Part shown: one piece after another, positions 34,280 through 42,052 of the stretch | Numbering within the stretch: the first letter of the stretch is position 1 | Layout of the letters: each line of letters starts with the position of its first letter | From: Arthrobacter sp. Soc17.1.1.1 | GTDB lineage: Bacteria; Actinomycetota; Actinomycetes; Actinomycetales; Micrococcaceae | Assembly (NCBI RefSeq): GCF_036867195.1 | Contig: NZ_JBAJII010000001.1 | Location: 3,286,001-3,350,000 of the forward strand | Direction: 5' to 3' | DNA length: 64,000 nt | Notes under the pieces: generated by a model | Database searches by the model: none | The model's input: the letters and a program-made list of their open reading frames with translations, nothing else | What the model was told of the DNA's origin: nothing | Made by a program: the position numbers and the translations under genes

Positions 34280-35665
34280 ATGGCTTCAATCACCCTCAAC
34301 CACCTGGTCAAGAAGTACGGCGACGGCTTCCCCGCCGTCAACGACATCAGCATCGACATCGCGGACGGGGAGTTCATCATCCTCGTGGGCCCGTCGGGCT
34401 GCGGGAAGTCCACGCTGCTGCGCATGATCGTGGGCCTCGAGGACATCACGGACGGCGACCTGCTCATCGACGGCCAGCGCGTGAACGACAAGGCACCCCG
34501 GGACCGCAACCTGGCGATGGTGTTCCAGAACTACGCCCTGTACCCGCACCTGACGGTGTACGAGAACATCGCGTTCCCCCTGCGCCTGGCCAAGGGCAAG
34601 CACTCGGAGGACCAGGTGGACAAGCTCGTCACCGAGGCGGCGGCCACCCTGGAGCTGACCGACCACCTGCAGCGCAAGCCGGCGAACCTCTCGGGCGGTC
34701 AGCGGCAGCGCGTCGCGATGGGCCGGGCCATCGTCCGCCAGGCGGACGCGTTCCTCTTCGACGAGCCGCTGTCCAACCTGGACGCCAAGCTGCGCGGGCA
34801 GATGCGCTCCGAGATCTCCCAGATGCAGCGGCGCCTCGGGGTCACCTCCGTCTACGTGACGCACGACCAGACCGAGGCCATGACCCTCGGCGACCGCGTC
34901 GCCGTACTGAAGAAGGGCGAGCTGCAGCAGATCGCCTCCCCGCGGGAACTGTACGAGCAGCCCGTGAACCTCTTCGTGGCGGGCTTCATCGGCTCGCCGT
35001 CGATGAACTTCCTGCCCGCGACCCTCGAGGGCACCACCCTGAGAACCGCGCTCGGCGACATCGGCATCCCGGAGGACAAGGCCCGCAAGGCGGCCGGCAA
35101 GCGCGTGGTCCTCGTGGGTGTGCGCCCCGAGTTCTTCGAGGACGCCAAGCTCGTGGAGGACAGCAAGCGCCCCCACGGCTCCACGTTCATGGCGACCCTC
35201 ACGCACACGGAGTGGCTCGGCAACGAACAGTACGGGTACATCAACTTCGACCCCGCACCCGAGATGCGCGAGCTCCTCAACAGTCTGGCCCGGGACATGG
35301 ACGCCGACGAACTCCGTCCGCAGGTGGTGGTCACCCTCGACGCCGCGAGCCGTATCCGTGGCGGGCGGGAGGCCGAGATCTGGCTGGACACGCGGAAGCT
35401 CCACCTGTTCGACGCCGAGACCGGGGAGAACCTGACGCGTGATGCCGAGGCGGGCGCCGCGCTGACGGCCGAGGCCGCCGAGGACCGCGCGGAGGAGATC
35501 GCCACCGCCCAACAGGCGGACCGGGACGGGAGCGCCTTCGGCAACGGCACATCGGGCAACGGCACATCGGGCAACGGGACCGCGGCCGCAGGGAATACCT
35601 CGGTCGATGCCGGTGCCCGTTCGGGCGGCTCGTCGGCGGCCGGGGGCAGGCACGCGGCAGGCTGA
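34280..35665 (+). CDS. Sugar ABC transporter ATPase, SugC/MsmX-like, with low-complexity tail
   Basis: A 461-residue CUT1-type ATPase. Walker A is GPSGCGKST (37-45), signature LSGGQRQRV (near 137), Walker B FLFDEPLSNLDAKLR, and an H-loop THDQTEAMTL. The regulatory OB-fold domain spans about 240-375. About 65 extra residues follow, Ala/Glu-rich and then GNGTS repeated almost three times; ordinary SugC ends near 390. AAAGGAA precedes the ATG. It is last in the LpqY-SugABC-like operon and is followed by a strong hairpin. ATPases of this class can serve several importers. Confidence 0.9.
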   Translation: MASITLNHLVKKYGDGFPAVNDISIDIADGEFIILVGPSGCGKSTLLRMIVGLEDITDGDLLIDGQRVNDKAPRDRNLAMVFQNYALYPHLTVYENIAFPLRLAKGKHSEDQVDKLVTEAAATLELTDHLQRKPANLSGGQRQRVAMGRAIVRQADAFLFDEPLSNLDAKLRGQMRSEISQMQRRLGVTSVYVTHDQTEAMTLGDRVAVLKKGELQQIASPRELYEQPVNLFVAGFIGSPSMNFLPATLEGTTLRTALGDIGIPEDKARKAAGKRVVLVGVRPEFFEDAKLVEDSKRPHGSTFMATLTHTEWLGNEQYGYINFDPAPEMRELLNSLARDMDADELRPQVVVTLDAASRIRGGREAEIWLDTRKLHLFDAETGENLTRDAEAGAALTAEAAEDRAEEIATAQQADRDGSAFGNGTSGNGTSGNGTAAAGNTSVDAGARSGGSSAAGGRHAAG

Positions 35666-35705
35666 CCGGACCCGGGCGGCCAGCCGCCCGGAGAGCTCCT
35701 CCACG

Positions 35706-35739
35706 GCAGGACCGGCACCCGGGAGGGCGCCGGTCCTGC
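35706..35739 (+). terminator. Hairpin terminator after the sugar importer operon
   Basis: GCAGGACCGGC (35706-35716) pairs perfectly with GCCGGTCCTGC (35729-35739), 41 bp past the ATPase stop. It ends just before the short leader of the next gene. Confidence 0.8.
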
Positions 35740-35755
35740 TGTGTAGTGTGGCCCT

Positions 35756-37345
35756 ATGGTCGAACACGACGGCGCCGCCCAGGTCGCCGACATCACCGCC
35801 GGATACGTCTTCGAAGGACCGACCCTGCACCTCGGGGCGGCCCTGGTGGGCGGCACGGTGCACGCCGACGCGCAGGTACGCCTGCCGCTCGCCATGATGA
35901 ACCGGCACGGCCTGATCGCGGGCGCCACGGGCACCGGCAAGACCGTGACCCTGCAGGTCCTGGCGGAGCAGCTCTCCGCGCAGGGCGTCCCCGTGTTCCT
36001 GTCCGACATCAAGGGCGACCTCACCGGGCTCGCCACGCCGGGAACGGCGTCGGACCGGCTGGCGAAGCGCACGGCGAGCGTGGGACAGGACTGGGCGCCC
36101 GCCGGCTTCCCCGTCGAGTTCCTCACCCTCGGCACCGGGAACGGCGTCCCCGTCCGCGCCACCATCTCCTCCTTCGGCCCCCTGCTCCTCAGCAGGGTGC
36201 TCGACCTCAACGAGACGCAGGAATCGAGCCTTCAGCTCGTCTTCCACTACGCGGACCGGAACGGCCTGGAGCTGTACGACCTCGCCGACCTCCGCGCCGT
36301 CATCGTCTTCCTCACCTCCGACGAGGGCCGGGACGCCCTGACGTCCCTCGGCGGGCTGTCGAGCGCCACGGCCGGGGTCATCCTGCGCGGACTCGTGACG
36401 CTCGAGGCCCAGGGCATGGACGCGTTCTTCGGCGAACCGGAGTTCGACACGGCGGACCTCCTCCGGACCGCGCCGGACGGCCGCGGGATCATCACCGCGC
36501 TGGAACTCGTCAGCGTGCAGCAGAAACCGCGGCTGTTCTCCACGTTCCTGATGTGGCTGCTGGCCGACCTGTTCGCCGAACTGCCCGAGGTCGGCGACAC
36601 GGACAAGCCCCGCCTGGTGTTCTTCCTCGACGAGGCGCACCTGCTCTTCACCGGGTCCTCGAAGGCCTTCCGCGAGTCCATCCAGGCCACCGTGCGGCTG
36701 ATCCGGTCCAAGGGCGTGGGCATCTTCTTCATCACGCAGACACCGAAGGACGTGCCCGGGGAGGTCCTCGGGCAGCTCGCCAACCGCATCCAGCACGCGC
36801 TGCGGGCCTTCACCCCCGACGACGCCAAGGCCCTCCGCGCCACGGTCTCGACCTTCCCCATGAGCGACTACGACCTCGAGGAGGTCCTGACCTCCGCCGG
36901 TATCGGCGAGGCCGTGGTCACCGTGATGAACGAGCGCGGTGCGCCCACGCCGGTCGCGTGGACCCGGCTCCGCTCCCCCGAATCCGTGATGGGCCGCGGA
37001 CCCGAGGGGACGGTGTCCACCGCCGTCGCCGCCTCCCCCCTCCTCCCCCGGTACAGCCAGGCCGTCGACAGGCATTCCGCGTACGAGAAGCTGACCGGAC
37101 GGTCCGGCGGCGTCCCGGGCCGCGCACCGGTCCCCCCTCCCGATCCCCCCGCGCGCGACGCCGGACCCACCGGACCCACGCGCGATGCACGCGAGGTGCG
37201 CGACGAGGAGGCACGCCGCATCGAGGAGGAGATCCTCGGCCTGCCTCCGCGCAGGGAACCCGGGCACGCGGAGCCCCGCCCGTCCCAGGACGGACGACGG
37301 CGGGACGCGGCCCGGACCGGGACGAGCTGGCGGATCTCGCCCTGA
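35756..37345 (+). CDS. HerA-like ATPase (DUF853), C-terminus apparently frameshifted
   Basis: A 529-residue FtsK/HerA-superfamily NTPase of the DUF853 (YjgR) group. Walker A is GATGTGKT (56-63), Walker B RLVFFLDEAHLLF (about 287-299), and FFITQTPKDVPGEVLGQLAN the sensor region. Homologous E. coli YjgR is uncharacterised. The reading frame ends in Arg/Pro-rich sequence at 37345. The next frame instead encodes DELADLALKAAGVIGKELAR and then GLFATKRRRRPWS, ending at 37422, which looks like the usual family C-terminus (helix plus basic end). A single-base shift around 37260-37320 is likely, either real or a sequence error. Confidence 0.85.
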   Translation: MVEHDGAAQVADITAGYVFEGPTLHLGAALVGGTVHADAQVRLPLAMMNRHGLIAGATGTGKTVTLQVLAEQLSAQGVPVFLSDIKGDLTGLATPGTASDRLAKRTASVGQDWAPAGFPVEFLTLGTGNGVPVRATISSFGPLLLSRVLDLNETQESSLQLVFHYADRNGLELYDLADLRAVIVFLTSDEGRDALTSLGGLSSATAGVILRGLVTLEAQGMDAFFGEPEFDTADLLRTAPDGRGIITALELVSVQQKPRLFSTFLMWLLADLFAELPEVGDTDKPRLVFFLDEAHLLFTGSSKAFRESIQATVRLIRSKGVGIFFITQTPKDVPGEVLGQLANRIQHALRAFTPDDAKALRATVSTFPMSDYDLEEVLTSAGIGEAVVTVMNERGAPTPVAWTRLRSPESVMGRGPEGTVSTAVAASPLLPRYSQAVDRHSAYEKLTGRSGGVPGRAPVPPPDPPARDAGPTGPTRDAREVRDEEARRIEEEILGLPPRREPGHAEPRPSQDGRRRDAARTGTSWRISP

Positions 37346-37412
37346 AGGCGGCCGGGGTCATCGGGAAGGAGCTCGCGCGCGGCCTGTTCGCCACGAAACG
37401 CCGCAGGCGCCC

Positions 37413-37847
37413 GTGGTCCTGAGGCTGCGGACCCCCGCGGCGGTGTCCGAGGAGACACGCTCCGCGGTGGTGATCGAGTTCGTGTCGGCGGGCCTGACGG
37501 CGCTCGGACTGGGGCTGCTGATCGCTGCACTCGTCATCCGGCTGATCTACGGGTCGTGGACCCGGACGCAGGCCATCACCTTCGACCACGAGGGGCACCC
37601 GTACCTCCGCTGGCACGATCACCGGTACCGGATCGTCGAGGCGCTGTGGTCCGGCGGCATCCGGAGAGGGCGGCAGGGCGCCGCCCCGTCGCCGCTGCCG
37701 CCCGGGGAGGACGTCACCATCTTCTACCAGGCGAGGAACCCGGCGCAGTGGACCCTCGAGGAGCCGTACCGGGGCACGCGGGTGGTCGCCGTCGTCGGCC
37801 TCGTGTGCGCCGTGCTCGGGGCGCTCCTCGGATTCCTGCCCGGCTGA
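37413..37847 (+). CDS. Small membrane protein, DUF3592-like, unknown function
   Basis: A protein of about 144 residues from GTG 37413; GTG 37443 (134 residues) is an alternative. It has an N-terminal membrane helix (ALGLGLLIAALVIRLIYG), an exposed central domain with RYRIVEAL and VTIFYQARNPAQW, and a C-terminal helix (VVAVVGLVCAVLGALLGFL). The arrangement resembles DUF3592 proteins of unknown function. It overlaps the alternative end of the HerA-like gene, suggesting one transcript. Confidence 0.6.
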   Translation: MVLRLRTPAAVSEETRSAVVIEFVSAGLTALGLGLLIAALVIRLIYGSWTRTQAITFDHEGHPYLRWHDHRYRIVEALWSGGIRRGRQGAAPSPLPPGEDVTIFYQARNPAQWTLEEPYRGTRVVAVVGLVCAVLGALLGFLPG

Positions 37848-37873
37848 CGCGGACCAGCCGGTACCGTTGAGGG

Positions 37874-38857
37874 GTGCACACCACTCCTGTCGTGAAGGCG
37901 CTCGCGGGCTGGCTGCTGGCACTGATGCTGGTCGGCACGGGCTTCCTCGCGACCGTCTCCCTCCTCAACGGGCAGCTGTACGGCCCCGAGCACCAGGTCC
38001 GCCTGTACCTCGAGGCGCTGCGCGACGGCGACGGCAGCAGGGCACTGGGCCTGCTCAACGCCTCGGTGCCGGAAGGCTCCAACCCCGCCCTGCTGGACGG
38101 CGGGGGCCTGGAGCGGGCGGGCGCGGCGCTCGAGGACGTGACGGTCGGCGATGCGCGCGAGGCGGGTGCGGACCGGGTGGAGGTCCCCGTCAGCTACACG
38201 CTCGACGGCGCGCGGACGACCACCGACTTCCCCCTCCAGCGCACCGGCACAGAATGGGGCCTGTTCACCGTGTGGCGCTTCGAGCAGAGTGTCCTGCCGG
38301 CGGTCGAGGTGTCCGCCGTGAACAGTGTCCGGGCCACGGTGAACGGCGTCGACGTCGGGCTCCCGGACGGCAGGGTGTCCCTCGCCTCCTTCTACCCCGC
38401 AGCCGTCACGGCACAGTACGAGGGCCGGTACTTCTCGGCTCCGGAGCGCCGCGCGACGGTCACCGGCCGGGACGCCCCGCCGCCCCTGGCGCTCGCCACC
38501 GAGGCGACGCCCGAACTGACCCGGGCGGTCGACGACCAGCTGCATGCGTTCCTGGACGACTGCGCCCGCCAGACCGTCTTCCAGCCCAGGAACTGCCCGT
38601 TCAACTACATCACCAACGAGCGGCTGGCCGGGGACATCACCTGGTCCATCGAGGACTACCCCTCCGCGTCCATCACGCCGAAGGACGGCGGCTGGCTCCT
38701 GGCGCCGCTGCGCGGATCCGCCCGGATCGAGACCCAGCTCCGGGACTTCTTCTCGGGCGAGGTCCGGGACGTGGTGGAGTCCGTGCCCTTCGAGTTCGGC
38801 GCCGACCTCGCGGTGACCGGGGACGCCGTCACCGTCACGCCCGTGGTCCGCTACTAG
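37874..38857 (+). CDS. Membrane-anchored extracytoplasmic protein, unknown function
   Basis: A 327-residue protein starting at GTG 37874. One N-terminal membrane helix (LAGWLLALMLVGTGFLATVS, about 10-29) anchors a large outer part. Region 40-140 (VRLYLEALRDGDGSRALGLL) resembles the DUF4878/NTF2-like "lumazine-binding" type found in actinobacterial envelope proteins, and 150-215 looks like an immunoglobulin-like beta domain. Two Cys residues (about 236 and 245) could form a disulfide. No enzyme motif is visible. It follows the preceding membrane protein by 26 bp. Confidence 0.65.
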   Translation: MHTTPVVKALAGWLLALMLVGTGFLATVSLLNGQLYGPEHQVRLYLEALRDGDGSRALGLLNASVPEGSNPALLDGGGLERAGAALEDVTVGDAREAGADRVEVPVSYTLDGARTTTDFPLQRTGTEWGLFTVWRFEQSVLPAVEVSAVNSVRATVNGVDVGLPDGRVSLASFYPAAVTAQYEGRYFSAPERRATVTGRDAPPPLALATEATPELTRAVDDQLHAFLDDCARQTVFQPRNCPFNYITNERLAGDITWSIEDYPSASITPKDGGWLLAPLRGSARIETQLRDFFSGEVRDVVESVPFEFGADLAVTGDAVTVTPVVRY

Positions 38858-38885
38858 GCGCTGCCGCTCCCCGCCGCGGCCCGCA

Positions 38886-39977
38886 TCACGGGATGAGGCG
38901 CTCGGCGCGGTAGCGGTCGAACAGCGCGGTGAACGCGTCCGGGGTCCGCCGGTACCCGGTGAACCCGGCCACGCGGCTCCTGCCCATGTCGGTGACCACC
39001 TCGATGTCCCGCCCGAGGTCGCCGTCGGTGTGCCACCAGGAGGCCATCCGGTCCAGTCGGGGCTCGGCGAGGCCGTGACGCTCCGCGATCCCTGCCCACT
39101 GCGCGTCGCGGCCGGCCATGGCCTGCTCGAGCGGACGCGGCGCGCCGCTGTACCCCTCCCACTCCACGCCGAAGTAGGCGGCGAGCTGCGGCCACAGCCA
39201 GCGCCAACGGAAGACGTCGCCGTTGACGATGTTGAATGCCTGATCGGCCGCGGCGGGGGCCGTCGAGGCCCACAGCATGTGCTCGGCGAGGAGCCCGGCG
39301 TCGGTCATGTCGGTGAGCCCGTTCCACTGCGTCTCCGACCCGGGGAACACGAACGGTTCGCCCGCCTCGCGGCAGAGGGTGGCCTGCGTGGCGAGCGTCA
39401 GTCCCATGTTCATCGCGTTGCCGACCGCATGGCCGATCACCGTGTGCGCCCGGTGGACCGACCAGGTGAAGCCCTGCTCCGCTGCCGCGGCGAACAGCTC
39501 GTCCTCCTGCGCGTAGTAGAAGTTCCGGACCGGCAGGCGCGGCTCCTCCTCGTGGAACGGTGTATCGGCCATCTGCCCTGCGGCATAGGCCTCGAAGGGC
39601 CCGAGGTAGTGCTTCAGCCCGGTCATGAGGGCCACGTGCGCCACGTCCTTGCCGCGGAGGGCGAGCAGCAGGTCCCGCAGCATGCCCGCGTTGACCTCGA
39701 TGTTCGCCTCCTCGGTGTCCTGCCGCGACCAGGCGGTGAAGAACACGTGCGTGGGCCGCTCCGGGGCGAGGGCGGCTGCCACGGCGTCGGCGGAGGTGAG
39801 GTCCGCGGACAGCCAGCGGACGCCGTCGTGCCCGGCACCGGGCCTGCGGGAGAGCGCCAGGACCTGCCAGCCCTCCGCGGTGAGCCGCTCCACGAGCGCC
39901 GATCCGGCGATGCCCGTGGCTCCCACCACGAGGGCCGTGCGCTGTGCCGGTGCTGCGGGTCCGCTGTCGGTGGTCAT
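38886..39977 (-). CDS. NAD(P)-dependent reductase, PRISE (progesterone 5-beta-reductase/iridoid synthase)-like SDR
   Basis: A 363-residue extended SDR. The cofactor motif is GATGIAG (19-25) in a Rossmann start ALVVGATGIAGSALVERL. NFYYAQEDELFAAA replaces the usual Tyr-x3-Lys of SDRs, as in plant PRISE enzymes (progesterone 5-beta-reductase, iridoid synthase), which reduce activated C=C bonds. ADQAFNIVNGDVFRWRWLWP is another typical stretch. GAGGAG precedes ATG 39977. Bacterial members probably reduce enones, but the natural substrate is unknown. It is separate from the genes on either side by about 30 to 90 bp. Confidence 0.82.
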   Translation of the reverse strand: MTTDSGPAAPAQRTALVVGATGIAGSALVERLTAEGWQVLALSRRPGAGHDGVRWLSADLTSADAVAAALAPERPTHVFFTAWSRQDTEEANIEVNAGMLRDLLLALRGKDVAHVALMTGLKHYLGPFEAYAAGQMADTPFHEEEPRLPVRNFYYAQEDELFAAAAEQGFTWSVHRAHTVIGHAVGNAMNMGLTLATQATLCREAGEPFVFPGSETQWNGLTDMTDAGLLAEHMLWASTAPAAADQAFNIVNGDVFRWRWLWPQLAAYFGVEWEGYSGAPRPLEQAMAGRDAQWAGIAERHGLAEPRLDRMASWWHTDGDLGRDIEVVTDMGRSRVAGFTGYRRTPDAFTALFDRYRAERLIP

Positions 39978-40069
39978 GGTGGCTCCTCGTCGTGATGCTG
40001 GGTGCGCGTCGTCGGTCTGCGTCGGTCTGCGTCGGGCTGCGGTGGGGCTGCGGTGCGGCCCCGACGGGG

Positions 40070-42052
40070 TCAGTCCAGGCCGCGCAGGTCCAGCGTCAGG
40101 GCGGTGTCGCCGTCCGCCGTGACCGACACCGGGATGCCCCAGTCCTGCTGGTACAGGTGGCAGGCGGCATGGTCGGGGATCTCCCCGCCCGGCTCGCCGT
40201 CGCAGGACGCCGCCCGCGCGGTGATGTGCAGGACGCCGTCGCCCGCCTCGGGGGACAGCACGAGTTCCCGCGTCAATCCCGTGGACGTCCCCCCGCCGGA
40301 GACCAGCAGCGACTCCGGGGAGGCGCTGATCTTCAGCTGCGTGGGGTCTCCCCAGCGGTCGTCGAGCTTCTGTCCCGTGGGGGCGGAGAAGCGCACGGTC
40401 AGGGCCACGGGCCCGGCGGACATCGGCGTCTTGGGCCGCTGCGTCTGCGACGCCCCCTCGTCGACGGCGAGCGCCTCCTTGGGCAGCGGCACGCGGACGA
40501 GCTGGTGCCGGTTCGCCTCGACGACGATCAGCAGCGGGTCCCCGCCGTCGGCGACGGGCGTGGTGTCCACGAGCACGTCGGACGGCTCGGACAGGCCGCG
40601 CAGCAGCGTGGACACCTGGCGCGTGGCCGGGTCGTAGCGGCGCACGGCGCCGTTGTAGGTGTCGGCGATGGCGATGGAGCCGTCGGGCAGCGCCGCGACG
40701 CCGAGCGGGTGCTGCAGGCGCGCCTGGTCGGCGTCGCCGTCCCGGAAGCCGAAGTCGAACAGGCCGGTCCCGACGGCCGTCTGCACCTGGACGCGCCTGC
40801 GCCCGTCGACCTCGAGGAAGGACAGGATCCGCACCGAGGACGTCTCGGAGTCGGCGATCCAGATGGTGCCGTTGGCGTCCTCGGCGAGACCGGAGGACTG
40901 GGCGAACCACGCCGCGGAAGCGTCGCCGTCGAGCAGCCCCTCGAGGCCGGTACCGGCGAGGACCTCGACGGCGTGGCTGCGGGGGTCGTAGGTGAAGATC
41001 TGGTGCGTGCCCGCCATCGCGACGACCAAGCGGTCCAGGACCGTCGAGTGGAGCACGTCCCAGGGGGAGGACAGCGACACGTTCAGGGCGTCGGTACCGA
41101 GCTGCGTCTGGGTGAGGCGCGGTGTCTCGCTCTCCGCGCCGACCTCGTGCGCGTTCTCCTGCCGGCCCGTCTTGGTGTGGTTGCCGGCGTCGAGCAGGCG
41201 CTGCGTGCCGTTCCCGGCGAGCGTGCGCACCTCGCCCGTGGCGAGGGTGACACCGCGCAGGCGGTGGTTCACGGAGTCGGCCACGACGACGTCGTACCCG
41301 ACCTCCGCGGCGAGCCCTGCCGGGAGGAGCGCGACGCCCTGCGGCTCGTTGAACTGTGCCTCGCCGGCCGCACCGTCGCGGAAGCCCTTGGTCCCGGAGC
41401 CGATGGTGCGGCGCACGGTGACGAGGTCCGCCTCGAGCTCCACGAGGCGGTGGTGGCCCGTGTCGCCCGCGAGGAAGGTGCCGGTGGCGGGCAGGGCGAT
41501 GAGCTTGCCCGGGAACTTCAGGTCCCCGGCCGTGCTCTCGGCGGGCACGTAGGGCCCGTCCCCGCGGTGCAGCGTGCCCTTGGCCTCGTGCTCGGCCACG
41601 AGCTCCTCCACCAGGGAGGTGAGCCCGGCGGCGTGCCCCTCGCCGGAGAGGTGCGCCACGATGTAGCCCTCGGGGTCGATGACCACGAGCGTCGGCCAGG
41701 CCCGCGCCGTGTAGGCCTGCCACGTGGTCAGTTCCGGGTCGTCCAGCACCGGGTGGTGGATGTCGTAGCGTTCGACGGCGGCGGCGAGCGCCACCGGGTC
41801 GGCCTCGTGCTCGAACTTCGGGGAGTGCACGCCCACCGTGACGAGGACGTCCGAGTACTGCTCCTCGAGGGGACGCAGCTCGTCGAGGACGTGGAGGCAG
41901 TTGATGCAGCAGAAGGTCCAGAAGTCGAGGATGACGATCTTGCCGCGCAGGTCCTCCAGCTGCAGTTGCTTCCCGCCGGTGTTGAGCCAGTTGCGGCCGG
42001 TCAGCGCTGAACCGCGCACGCGGTAGCCGGTGCGCACGGTGGTCTCGGTCAT
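40070..42052 (-). CDS. Thioredoxin-like / NHL-repeat protein
   Basis: A 660-residue protein with a thioredoxin-like N-terminal domain (1-155) and an NHL-type beta-propeller (about 170-500). The redox motif is WTFCCINC with the pair Cys49-Ile-Asn-Cys52. The propeller contains repeats such as FNEPQGVALLP, LQHPLGVAALPDGSIAIADT and YNGAVRRYDP. The C-terminal 150 residues form another beta-rich domain. This architecture matches NHL/thioredoxin proteins of actinobacteria (compare human NHLRC2), not functionally solved. No signal peptide is visible. It overlaps the CopD-CtaG gene, so the two are probably coupled. Confidence 0.88.
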   Translation of the reverse strand: MTETTVRTGYRVRGSALTGRNWLNTGGKQLQLEDLRGKIVILDFWTFCCINCLHVLDELRPLEEQYSDVLVTVGVHSPKFEHEADPVALAAAVERYDIHHPVLDDPELTTWQAYTARAWPTLVVIDPEGYIVAHLSGEGHAAGLTSLVEELVAEHEAKGTLHRGDGPYVPAESTAGDLKFPGKLIALPATGTFLAGDTGHHRLVELEADLVTVRRTIGSGTKGFRDGAAGEAQFNEPQGVALLPAGLAAEVGYDVVVADSVNHRLRGVTLATGEVRTLAGNGTQRLLDAGNHTKTGRQENAHEVGAESETPRLTQTQLGTDALNVSLSSPWDVLHSTVLDRLVVAMAGTHQIFTYDPRSHAVEVLAGTGLEGLLDGDASAAWFAQSSGLAEDANGTIWIADSETSSVRILSFLEVDGRRRVQVQTAVGTGLFDFGFRDGDADQARLQHPLGVAALPDGSIAIADTYNGAVRRYDPATRQVSTLLRGLSEPSDVLVDTTPVADGGDPLLIVVEANRHQLVRVPLPKEALAVDEGASQTQRPKTPMSAGPVALTVRFSAPTGQKLDDRWGDPTQLKISASPESLLVSGGGTSTGLTRELVLSPEAGDGVLHITARAASCDGEPGGEIPDHAACHLYQQDWGIPVSVTADGDTALTLDLRGLD

